DNA from: Schoenoplectus triqueter
Taxonomy: Eukaryota; Streptophyta; Magnoliopsida; Poales; Cyperaceae
Reading direction: 5' to 3'
DNA length: 26,040 nucleotides
Assembly: GCA_964058805.1 (NCBI GenBank)
Contig: CAXKVV010001759.1
Span: 1-26,040, forward strand
Both the position numbers and the translations under genes were made by a program. The stretch's first letter is position 1; each line of letters starts with the position of its first letter. This document shows positions 1-10,443 of this stretch, one piece after another. A model generated the notes under the pieces. That model searched no databases. It worked only from the letters and a program-made list of their open reading frames with translations, and was not told where the DNA came from.

Positions 1-454
1 TTCGGAGACTAAAAGGACACTGTACCAGTTCCCCTCTCCTAACTATGGCCCTTTTTTTTTGTTTTATTACCTGTTGACAAATCCAGTTTTGTTTTTAGTA
101 CTTTTTCTGGTTTAAGCCTCATCAGTAATCACATCCACTGCTTTCTAGTCTACTATCTCAAGTAGTGAAACGTAAAAAAAAAAAAAAGATTCGCCTGCAA
201 AAACAATGAAATGCAGAAATATTATTCACTTTTTAGTGACGTTTGTTTTGTTTAATACTGACTAATCAAATTGAAAGTTAAAATCTCAAATACGTTTTTG
301 AGATTGAATACGAGGTTATTTTCAGTGTAAGCAGTTAACTCTGTAGATTTTGTCCTAAACTTTTTGTGACCGCGTAGCACGTCTTAATTGGAGTTTCCTA
401 TCAAAAGTTATGGTCGTTTGATGTTGAGATGGTTGAATTTTGATTTTTATTTTT

Positions 455-520
455 TCCGTCTCTCTTCTCTCTTCTTTCTTTCTTTTTTTTCTCTCTATCT
501 CTCTCATCTCTCTTTTTATA
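455..520. repeat. Pyrimidine (CT/TTTC)-rich microsatellite
   Basis: A nearly pure pyrimidine stretch of TCTCT, CTTCTTTC and CTCTCAT words. The rest of 1-640 shows no recognisable gene. Confidence 0.85.
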
Positions 521-699
521 TATGAAACCAGATGAAAATAGATTGGTAATCCGTGAAATTTTAGTTTTTAAAATTTTATTTTTAGAACGTTGGATTGGAA
601 TTAACGAACGGCGAGATAAACAATATGTGAGAGCAAAAATATAAATGTTAGAACAAATATCAGACCCTTAAAACTTTCAGAATCATTTAGCAACGGTTC

Positions 700-964
700 T
701 AAACACACCATTTAACAATGGTTCTAGATACAGAATCATTGTTAAAAGTAGTGTTTAACAACGGTTCCTTTAAGGAACCGATGCTAAATAGTTATGCTAC
801 TTTTTGATGATCTGAGAGTTTATTTTAATACTTCTTTTTTTTATTATAAATCGTTGTTAAAGAAGTTTTCAATATTACAATAATGACATTGAGTCATTTT
901 AACAACAGATTTGATATATAACCGTCGTTAAATAGATGTTATCGAAGATCATTTTTGTTATAGT
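700..964. mobile_element. CACTA-type transposon end with subterminal repeats
   Basis: The block ends with TTTTTGTTATAGTG (951-964), the reverse complement of a CACTATAACAAAAA terminus. Inside it are repeated short motifs in both orientations: AACAACGGTTC, AACAATGGTTCT, ATCGTTGTTAAA and CCGTCGTTAAA. Such subterminal arrays are the hallmark of CACTA (En/Spm-like) elements. The opposite end is not found to the left, so it is either truncated or lies outside the window. It has no transposase here. Confidence 0.6.
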
Positions 965-1090
965 GAGCTTACATTTTTCATAAAAAAGAAAAGACAATAA
1001 GCTACACATATATACCTCTAAATGAAAAGTCCAACCCAGTTAAATTAATTCCTCTTGCTTAATAGAAATATTTAAGAGTGCATAGAAGTG
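965..1090. other. AT-rich spacer between repeat remnants
   Basis: No coding sequence, RNA gene or repeat end was recognised. Confidence 0.5.
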
Positions 1091-1096
1091 CTATGA

Positions 1097-1260
1097 TTTT
1101 TTTTTTCAAGGCCAGTTGGCGATTTGCCAACCGACAATTATATTAATTTAAGAAAATTACAAAGTCTGCAGTTTGAAATGGACAATACATGTACCCGGAA
1201 ATTCCGTATAGCTCTTAATTACATGTAGTCAACCCATAGGACGACCCGGAAGTACTATGA
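1097..1260 (-). mobile_element. Possible LINE-type 3' end with poly(A) tail
   Basis: Read on the minus strand, the segment contains TTGTAATTTTCTTAAATTAA, then CGGTTGGCAAATCGCCAAC and a run of ten A (T at 1097-1106). This resembles the 3' untranslated ends of plant LINE elements. There is no coding sequence to confirm it, so this is a pattern match only. Confidence 0.3.
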
Positions 1261-2130
1261 TATGTTATCATTTCAATTTTCAGAAAGGTTTTTTTTACCT
1301 CTTTGTTGTTTTAAAACTTGAAAGAGTTTTCCCTGATTTATGAGCAATATGAAATGCTAAGTCAAACTTCTGATTTTTTTTTTTTTCTGTTTTGGAGGAA
1401 GCAGGGTTTTGTTATTTCTCTCTGATTAATATGTTTTTCTTTAATTTATACTTTAATTTAATTGAGACTTGTATTTTCCTTATGTTAATTTAAATGGGAA
1501 TATTATAATTTATTTAAGTGACCCTTTTGTACAACTAATTCCTTTTTTATTTTTAAATTCACAAATGCAGACTCCGTATCCACCCCTTTTGTATGTGAGG
1601 AACAACATAAATAGTTATTCTCACTAGAAATAGCAATGAAAGGTTGAGAAGGACAACAATATAATATAAAAATAGTTATTCTTATTGTTTTCAAAATAAC
1701 AGATTTATGTTTGAATATATCATTGTTATTTCTGTTATGAGAATATTTCGGCCGGTGCATCCAAAATAAGTAGTTTAATAATAGCTCAAAATAAGTGCTT
1801 CCAAACATGCATGCATACTTCTTAATGTTTTGGTGGTTAAAGATGAACCTACTGTTTATGTATTTTGTACTACCAGCCTTTCCCCTCTCTAATAAGCAAA
1901 TTTGCATTCATGACTTCTTGTTAACCCTGTTGCTTGCATTTTCCATTAAATGTTCGCTTAACGAATGTATGATACAATACTTGTACTGAATTAGGGGACT
2001 GTCGGTCTCCAGAATCTTGCTCTACACAAGGACATTTTTTTTAATTAATACCGTCCCTCTTGACATATAAAGACGTCTAAAATTTGAAAAATATGATAAT
2101 AAAGAGATTCGGATTAAAATTCCGTACTCA
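1261..2130. other. Gene-free AT-rich stretch
   Basis: A 134-codon minus-strand open frame at 1503-1907 shows no domain or biased codon pattern that I recognise, and its composition follows the local AT richness. I see nothing else here. Confidence 0.5.
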
Positions 2131-2210
2131 CTATAACAGAAAAAAGGCCTTTGTTAACACTAAATTACTAACAATTTATCACTAATATTGTCTACTTCTA
2201 TTAAATTGGC
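2131..2210. mobile_element. Second CACTA-like terminus
   Basis: CACTATAACAGAAAAAAGG at 2131 matches the terminus of the element ending at 964 but faces the other way. It is followed by TTGTTAACACTAAATTACTAAC, reminiscent of subterminal motifs. No matching right end was found to its right. It could be the edge of a separate decayed element. Confidence 0.4.
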
Positions 2211-2705
2211 AGTAGGTAAGGCTTAGTTAAAATATTTATCCTTCATATTACTTATTCTTCAAGACAAAGCCAACACCATTTAGACAAATTAAATTAAGTT
2301 GACTTAGTTTTTATATTTTATTAGATTGGATCTCTTGAAGATATTCAATGGCCCCAACAGTTTATTTAAAAGACACATTTGACTATGATATATCGATCTT
2401 TACCTAAGTCGGTCATCATATATAATTAAGTTCATATTTAATCAGCTGAATGAACCGGTAACAGAAGACGACATAAATCTCTGTTTTTGTCCAAATAAGC
2501 GTGCAAGTGTTCTGATTTTATAATGATCAGAATTAATTGAAATTTATTGATTAATTTTTAGAAAGGATATGAATCATTAGATATATTAAAAAAATTTTGT
2601 GACATGATAGATTATAACAAAATTATTAAAGTTTTTGTTAAATTCTTAACACATCCGCTAGATTAAAAGATATTATTTTGCTGAAAATTTTATCAAATTA
2701 AAAAA

Positions 2706-2708
<3 letters not shown>

Positions 2709-2736
<28 letters not shown>
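2709..2736. repeat. (TA)n microsatellite
   Basis: Perfect alternating TA run of about 28 bases in gene-free AT-rich sequence. Confidence 0.95.
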
Positions 2737-2984
2737 TAGGAAAGCTATGATTATTGCATAAAAATAATAATTAATTGTATTCACTTCTTATTTTGTTTGT
2801 TATTCTATTTTATACTAAAATAGGATGATATTTTTAAATTTTAATGTAGAAAAATTATAATATAAAAATCACCATAGCAAAGTAAGAATAATATACTAGT
2901 AATAATTAATATACATACTAATGGACACAAGTGTTTATTCAGTTTTCAGTTCAGAATGGATTAACTTTTTTAAGTAAAAATGAG

Positions 2985-3095
2985 AGTTTAAACTATCTAT
3001 CTTTTAATTATTTATAAAGGACTTTCATTCGAATTTCTAACATATAACCTCTTATATGGAGAATATTATCTTTGTTATGATCAATCCGAGTGGAT
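2985..3095 (-). mobile_element. SINE-like tRNA-related remnant (copy 1)
   Basis: Shares the 23-base block around 2994-3016 (ATCTATCTTTTAATTATTTA and following bases) and a collinear ATAACCTCTTATATGGAGAA segment with 22890-22990. On the minus strand the order suggests a tRNA-like head: an AAAGATAATATTCTCCATAT segment followed by GGTTATATG and AAATTCGAATG, close to a degenerate polymerase III box B (GGTTCGAATCC). Heavily decayed. Confidence 0.4.
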
Positions 3096-4029
3096 TAATT
3101 TGTTTATATAAGACTCTAAAATGTAAATGGATCTGTAGATTTTGTTCAGTATCCTGTTAATGATTGATGTTGTTAACAAAACATATTATGTGCTAAAACT
3201 TAACAAGATGCTCATCTTCCCATTATTTGGGTTTTCTTAATTCAAAGGAGAGGAAATTATAACATACAAAAGTGCTTAGAAAAGTCCAATATTGAATCTC
3301 GAATATTGACCCAAAACAAAAGGGAAAATAGAATAAACATTTAATTTATGGAGATAAAATGCTACATGTGCTTATCCATGTGTAAAACAAGTTACCCGCC
3401 ACAACTCTCCCTTCTCTTATTTTACACAAAAGCAGGCATAAATTTGCCATTTTCTATTGCATCTCAGAAAATACCAACCATCAGATCTAAATCACCAAAT
3501 CACAAAATGTATATCAAAAAGTTAAAGTACTAAGTCCTGAGCTCTTGGAACGTTAATAGAGATCAGAATTTCTTCATCCCTTCGAAGAAGAACCAAACCA
3601 AATTAGAATATCAGTCCATATATGAAAATAGATGCTACTTCGAGCACGAAAGTATTGAAATAAAGGCTAGTAGTTTGTGTAAAAATAACTTAATTCCTCT
3701 CATTCCAACAAATTCAAGATACAACTGAAATGAGTGATAAAATCAAAATTATATTATGGCCGGTTAAAGAACAAGCGGAAAATCCCACATATATATCTAT
3801 AACTGAGAGAATCGGTGAGGTAACTTGTACCGAATTATTGATATTAAAAGCAAGACAAAACTGCATTCTAAGACAATGAAGAAATAAATAATAAAAATTT
3901 TTCATAGTATAATTACAAAAAGTACAAGATAATTCTTCTGCAACCTCTTTTTAAAATTATTATTCTTTGTTAGAATCTTACTACGCAGAACTAATCAAAG
4001 AAAGCATTTAATTCTAAGAGATAAATGTA
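3096..4029. other. Gene-free AT-rich stretch
   Basis: Short open frames (for example 3348-3533 plus, 3714-3905 minus) show no recognisable protein signature. There is no visible first exon for gene 1. Confidence 0.5.
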
Positions 4030-4515
4030 AGTCCTATAAATGTAGGGTTCATTCGGGTCATAATCATAATAATATAATAATAAATATAACCATAATCATT
4101 ATATAATAATATAATAATAATAAAATTATAATCATAATTATAATAATATAATATAATAATATAATAGAATAGAATATAATAATCATAGTCATAATCATAA
4201 TAATATAATAATAATATAACCATAATCATAATATAATAATATAATAATAATAAATTATAATCATAATCATAATAATATAATAATAAATAATTATAATATA
4301 ATACAATAATAATAAATAATAATATAATTAATCATATAATAATAATACTAACAGTGATGTTAATATAATAATAACAATAATAATAATAATAATATAATAT
4401 AATAATATTAAATAAATAAATAATCATCATAATATTAATATAATAATAAATCATAATCATAATAATATAATAATGAATCATAATCATAATATAATAATAT
4501 AATACAACATAATCA
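4030..4515. repeat. AT-only low-complexity block (AATAATAT-type)
   Basis: Nearly 500 bases built almost only of AATAAT, ATAATAT and TCATAATCATAA words. Long open frames here, such as a Tyr/Ile-rich one on the minus strand, are composition artefacts. Confidence 0.9.
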
Positions 4516-4864
4516 AATAATAATCTCTATTCCAACGTGGTATACCGGATTAGCACTCTTCCGCACTTTTCTACTTAGTCTAAAATTCGTTTGACAAATT
4601 AATTCATCAAAATAGCTATTATATTCTAATTTTTTGCTATTCTACCAAGTGCCAGACAAACTCGTAATGAAGAGGAGTTGGAATACCCACTATTCATAAA
4701 AAATAGGTACATAGATCGAACATCATATAACCCTATAGAAGTTAAAAGACCAAACAATAATATTCTAACCTTAAAAAATTAGCTGATAGAGATTGTAAAA
4801 TAGAAATGACCTCCGTTGTTTCACTACGTAATTGTGAACTAGCTCTTCTTATTATCTTAATATT

Positions 4865-5292
4865 ATTTTTTGACCCGACCTGATTAAATTCGGATCAAAA
4901 AATCTTAACCCATACTTGACTCGATCAGGTAACGGGTCGACCCGACTCGACCGTGTAAAATAATTAAATATTTATTAATTATTTTTATATAATTTTAAGC
5001 AATTAAATATTAATTAATTTATAATTAATCTTAATTAATATATAATTAGTGTAGATTTAAGCTTTAATTAGTACTAAATCATAAAATTACTTCAAAAAAT
5101 CATAATTAATCAGGTCGGGTTGACCCGAACCCGACCCGATCCGATTCAGGTCAAAAAAATTAAATCCATACCCGACCCATTTATCTTCGAGTTATGTCGG
5201 GTTCGGATCGGGTTCGGGTCGGGTTCGAGTCGGGTAATCCGTCGGGTCGGATCGAGTTAACCCGTTGAGTTGGATCGATAATTAACACCCCT
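4865..5292. mobile_element. CGGGTC-rich non-autonomous element fragment
   Basis: Two blocks of GACCCGA/TCGGGTC motifs (4871-4950 and 5113-5265) flank an AT-only core. The blocks contain related sentences such as GGATCAAAAAATCTTAACCC and GGTCAAAAAAATTAAATCC. The right edge reads AATTAACACCCCTA, whose reverse complement TAGGGGTGTTAATT resembles the termini of hAT-type elements in plants. The left terminus is not clear. Confidence 0.45.
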
Positions 5293-5699
5293 AATTTCAG
5301 CTGTAAAAATAAGAGAAGCATACCATATCTAATACTAACAAAATAACCACTTACTTCTTAGATTACTTAACTAATTCTTATTGTTCTAAACTTGATATTC
5401 AATTTCTTCTCCAAATAAGTTCTTAGTTTCCACCTCAAATTGCTCTAATCTTAAATTTTCCTCTAAAATCTATATTGGTAAAGAATCGACATTAGGGGGT
5501 ATAATTAGGTGAATATTATTTGTGCAATTGCTATCTTTAATCTGACTCTAGTATTTTATTAAATTGATAATTTTACCCCCCAAGATTCTGATACTGCTAC
5601 AATTACCCTTTAGAATATCAATTTATTTCTTTCTTTCCATAAAATCCATAAAATAGCACTTCTAAGCATTTCACAAAGAAATGAAAATTATTATAATTA

Positions 5700-6115
5700 G
5701 CTATTCATGACCACAAACAAGTTGTAATTGAACAATGTATGAAAAGATGGCCAACAGTTTCTGCATCATTAGAGGAAATACAATGAATGTCCCCTTGTCA
5801 ATCTCTTTTACTCAAATTATCTTTTGTTAATATTTTGTTTTGTCTAACTAGCCATAAGAAAATTTTAATTTTCAAAAGTATGTGTGATAACCATATTGAT
5901 TGAAAAGCAAAATCTAACCAACTATAATAAGAATGTACACTGAATATATCAGTATTACACCATCCCCATATACATATATCATATGTTGTGTTTAAAGAAA
6001 CCCTAGATAGAAGATTATAAAGTGACAGTAATTGTTGACTTAATACATCATTAAGAGATCTACTAAACAAAAGATAAAATTTATTAAAACCTATCACTTC
6101 AGCCATAATTATCAT
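5700..6115 (-). pseudogene. Decayed LINE reverse-transcriptase C-terminal (zf-RVT) fragment
   Basis: On the minus strand, 6115 down to 5798 translates to about 105 residues ending in WLVRQNKILTKDNLSKRD, with FSVHSYYSWL upstream. This is the typical ending of plant LINE polyproteins. It is followed in the same frame, after a TGA where the family has Trp, by GDIHC, then ETVGHLFIHCS and LWS, which is the Cys/His zinc-binding region. The frame breaks at that TGA and at another about 100 bases on. Upstream reverse-transcriptase sequence is missing. This is a dead fragment of a non-LTR retrotransposon in the opposite orientation to gene 1, about 340 bases before its first recognised exon. Confidence 0.75.
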
Positions 6116-6452
6116 TTTGTATTAATATTGTTAAAATTCCAGACTTATGTAGCGTAACCAACTCAGACGATTTAGCCTTGAGAAAGAGGTTAGGAAATAA
6201 AAAAAAAGGCACTTCATGAAATGAAACCACAAACCAAAATAAAATTGAAGTACCCCCACGACTCTTGATTTATTTAAATATAACAAATATTTCTTTAATT
6301 AACTTAAATAATTTTTTTAGACCAGTCTTCGATGATCTAATGAAATAGATTCGAAATTCGCATTAGAGTTGTTTGTGAACAATTAAATAGATGCTATCCA
6401 TCTTTACTGAAAAAAACTTGAATAATTTTTATATTTGTTTATTCTGCTACAG

Positions 6453-9400
6453 TAGCTGCCTTGAATGCTATATTGGGGAGGTGGGGAAAGAAGGCCAATT
6501 CCAAATGGAACATAAGTGGCGAACCGTGTAGCGGGTGGGCCATAGACTCTACGCAATTAGACAACAATAGAGATTTCAACCCGGGAATCAAGTGCGACTG
6601 CACCTACGACTCCAGCAAAACATGCCACATTGTCAGATTGTAAGTTTTTCCAGATTAATTTTTATGTTTTTATTCAGATTAGAATAATTAGAGCTGTAGA
6701 TTAGTCTGCTTCTTTTGAATAATAAAATGAATTGTCATGACACGAAAATTTAACACCTAATTTCTAATTAAAATTACAATTAAAGATAAAACAATATTGC
6801 AAGAATATTGTACCATAATGGATTGAATTATTTGGATTTCCACCATTGTCTTTTATTCATATTTTACATCATTTTTTTCCTTTCGCTTTAAATTAACACA
6901 GGAGAGTGTATGCGTTGAATGTGGTGGGAACTATACCAGATGAGCTCCAAAATCTGACTTACCTTACCAACTTGTAATAAAGTTTGCTATGTCTTTTTTT
7001 TTATTATTATTTCGATCTCTTCGTTGGAAAATGCAAATTTACTTTTTAATTCGATCTCTTAATTCAATTTTACAACAGTTTTTTTTTTTTCATTTTTTGG
7101 CCGGGAATCACGTCTAACCTGTGTAGTGGTTAAGATATTGTTGTTCAAACAGAAGGTTGTAAAATTCAAATTAATGTTCTTATCGAGAAATTATTTGAGA
7201 ATCAAACTATTATCTTAGGCTAAAAAAGATAAAAGAAGTATTTTCCTGATTATCTACGATTTCTTTTATAAATGCATCTAACTTTTTATTGTACATCTTA
7301 TGATACATACTTCTGAGAATATAATTTAATTTCAAGTTAAAAAAATATATTGACATGTATTTTCAACTACTCGGATCGGATATGTATCAGAATGTGTTTT
7401 TATTTGAAATATTTAGTCTAATAAACAATTTGGGAGCAGTCACCTCTGGAAGTTTTGAGATACTATCTAATTCATATTTCAATCTTCCTTTTTTGGGTTC
7501 AAACATACATAAAGTATAATTTAATAGTCTTAATCATATATGAATTATAACTGTTTTGTGTTGTCAACTTGTCATTTTTTTTGTTCTTTGTCCTAACAGT
7601 TCAGCTTTATTGATTTATGTTTCAGGGACTTGGGCCAGAATTATTTAACAGGTCCTATACCAGATTTCGTGGGAAATATGACTCGAATGGAATACTTGTA
7701 AATTATTTCTTGCTAATAATTAATAATGTATTACAAAAAAAATTATAAATTTATTCATATTTAGTATTTTTTCTTGACATCTCAATCAATCAGAACATTT
7801 GGTACCAATGCTTTATCGGGTCCAATTCCAAAGGAATTAGGCAATCTTCCAAAACTTAAATCACTGTAAGATTTCTCATTCTTGGTTGAGAAATAAACCA
7901 CAACAAGAAAAATGTATTTTAACAACTTAATATTTTTATTTAACTCTAATCTTATTCTTTTCACTTTTGCAGAGGAATTGGAACAAACAACTTCAGTGGT
8001 TCGATACCAGAAGAATTTGGGAATTTAACAAGTCTTCAACAACTGTTATGTTTTTTTTTTTAATTTTTAGTTTTGTCTGATATTCTGTTTAATTGTTTTA
8101 TTTTATGGAAGGAATAAAACAACATATAATTATGCAATTTCTATGTTTTGCAGCTATATGACTGGCTCTGGTTTCAGTGGTGAATTACCAAAAACTCTAT
8201 CCAATCTTAAGAACATGAAGACCATGTACTTCCTATAAAATACTTCTATGATTTCTATTTATTTAATTTAATTTTATGATAATCATGGTTGTCATATTAT
8301 TTTGGTAGGTGGGCAACGGGTTGTAATTTTACTGGTAAAATACCTGACTTCATTGGTACCAGCTGGACAGCAATGAAAGACTTGTATGATCGTTTTCTCA
8401 CTATTTTTTTTTCTATTGGTTTTGTGTTTTTGTGCATATCAGAAAGAATCCACATTCACACTGAGACATACGTATGTACGTATATACATAGTAAAGAATA
8501 TTTGAACAATAGTAAGGAGAAATACATATGTAAATACATACATAAATAAGTACGTGATTAAAAATAAGTAAAATAAAAAAATATTTGAACAATAGTGAAG
8601 AAGACAGAAATCAGAATACTCAAGCTGAGAACCAAGTTTTTTCAAAATACAATTAATTCGAACCTTAAACAATCTGGCACTACAGTGGCAGGTAATCAAC
8701 CAAAACAGACATGATCCAACCTAAAAATAATCTGACCATTTTGCACCTTTGTTAAGCAAGTAGAATTTTCAAATGCTGAAACAGATAAGTAAATACTACC
8801 ACTGAAGAAGCCAAGCTAATAAAACAGAAGATTTATTTTTATAGTCTGTTCTTATTGAGATCTATTTTTCTTTCTTTTAACAAATCATAACTCAACATCT
8901 CAGGCGGTTACAAGGAAACTCTTTTGAAGGGCCAATTCCATCAACCCTCTCAAATCTGGTCCAGTTAACTAGCCTGTAAGTCTCTTCTAGATTCAAGATT
9001 TGAAAATTAATAGATTTCCTCATAAATGAATAATTACAAATCATGTGTGTGTGAATTCTTGCTCTAATGAAGGCGGATTGGGGATATAACAAGCGGTACT
9101 AGCTCTACATTGGATTTTATCAGCAACATGACTTCTTTGAGCACTTTGTATGTGTTTCAATTCAATTGAATCCGTCTCTTAACACATGCTTCTTTTGTGT
9201 AGTGAATGAACAGTTATCCAGTATACTAATGTCAATGTTTTAACTTGCAGAATTTTAAGGAACTGCAAGATATCAGATACTCTCCTGACAGATTTCTCTA
9301 AATTCAAAAACTTGCAGAAATTGTACGAATTCAAAAAATTTATCTTAATTCTTCTGATCAAACTGAAACTGAAAATTTTCCTTACATGTACTTCATTTTC

Positions 9401-10443
9401 TCACAGAGATTTGAGTTTTAACAACATAACTGGTGAGGTACCAGCGTCTCTTTTCAGTTTAAGCATTCTGAAAGACTTGTAAGTGCTCAGCTGTTTATTT
9501 TACAAGTTCTTATTTTATTTTCATAGTTTTCAATGCATATTTTTTTTTGCTTAATTTGACACAGGTTTCTTGGAAACAATCGCCTCAGTGGTGGCTTGCC
9601 ATCTCAAAAAAGTAGCCTCCTCCTCAATATGTATGCCAGTTTGGTTTTCTACTTTTCTTTGAATTGTTTGCTTTATCACAAAAATAGAATATTCTGGAAT
9701 GTACAATAAAAATAATTCTATCATGTATCATCCTTTTATAATAACTTTAAGATTGTTGCTTATATTAAAGAAAAACTTAAATTATAAATGCTGTTAATTA
9801 TTCAGAAATGAGTGTATCGATTGTGGATGTGCTCGTTATTCAGAAATGATGTATATCATCCTACAAAAATCAGTTTTTCATTTTGTAGAAGACTAAATAT
9901 TATTTTATCAGTTCAAATGTGATATATATTGTACTTAGGAAAAGAAGAACAAATCTACAACTTAAGTTTTTAATTTGAACAATTTCAAGAAATGAAATGA
10001 ATGCACACAAAAGTGTAACAACCACTATAATAATTTTGTTAATACTATTGTTCCTTCTTGTAGAGATTTGTCATACAATCAACTCTCAGGAAGTTTCCCT
10101 TCTTGGATTACTCAGGAAGATAATTTACAACTGTAAGTTTTTTCACATATGAAAGGTCCTTTATTTTAGTTGCTAGTTTTTCAACTATGAATTCAAAAGA
10201 AGAGAATCTTTTTCTTTAACTATATTTGAAGGAATTTGGTGGCGAACAACTTCATCATAGGGAGCTCTAATAACAGGTATCTCCAATACTTACTTCCTTT
10301 TCCTAGTTTTATATTTCATTGATTTATTTAGTCATTTTTCAGTTTACTAAGTTTTAAAAATTTTACCATAAATTGCAGTATCCTACCTTCCGGTTTAGAA
10401 TGCCTTCAGAGAAATTTTCCCTGTTACAAGGGCTCTCCTATTT
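6453..10443 (+). other. Gene 1 extracellular N-cap and LRR block
   Basis: The first recognised exon encodes the N-terminal region with the Gly-Glu-Pro-Cys-Ser-Gly-Trp motif and a Cys-Asp-Cys plus Cys cluster, typical of the LRR N-cap. It is followed by a run of phase-2 exons of 72 nt (some 66, 69 or 75), each encoding one 24-residue LRR unit with the L-x-x-N-x-x-x-G-x-(I/L)-P pattern. Examples are the units with [16 protein letters not shown] and FNNITGEVP. The LRR run covers about residues 63-364 from the exon 1/2 junction. A short exon with two Cys residues (10379-10443) links to the malectin-like domain. Several N-x-S/T sites (such as NFT, NIT, NMT) suggest glycosylation. This region probably contributes to ligand or co-receptor binding at the cell surface. 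Confidence 0.88.

Noticed and set aside
1503..1907. 134-codon minus-strand open frame
   Set aside because: No recognisable domain and no exon or promoter context. Its composition follows the AT-rich background, so it is most likely chance.
4014..4229. Tyr/Ile-rich minus-strand ORF
   Set aside because: Product of the AATAAT low-complexity block, not a protein gene.
4806..4883. Short hydrophobic ORF beginning MTSVVSLRNCELALLIILIL as a possible gene 1 exon 1
   Set aside because: It stops within 25 codons with no phase-1 donor after the hydrophobic core and no TDP-like ending. It also runs into the CGGGTC-rich repeat.
5113..5265. Interstitial telomere repeat
   Set aside because: The words are TCGGGTC variants, not TTTAGGG, and they occur in both orientations as in transposon ends.
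7115..7200. Functional tRNA gene
   Set aside because: Box A- and box B-like words are present but no cloverleaf or acceptor stem can be formed, so a SINE remnant is the better reading.
8289..8699. Overlapping 86-codon ORFs on both strands
   Set aside because: The plus frame is a gene 1 exon running into its intron, and the minus frame is an intronic shadow.
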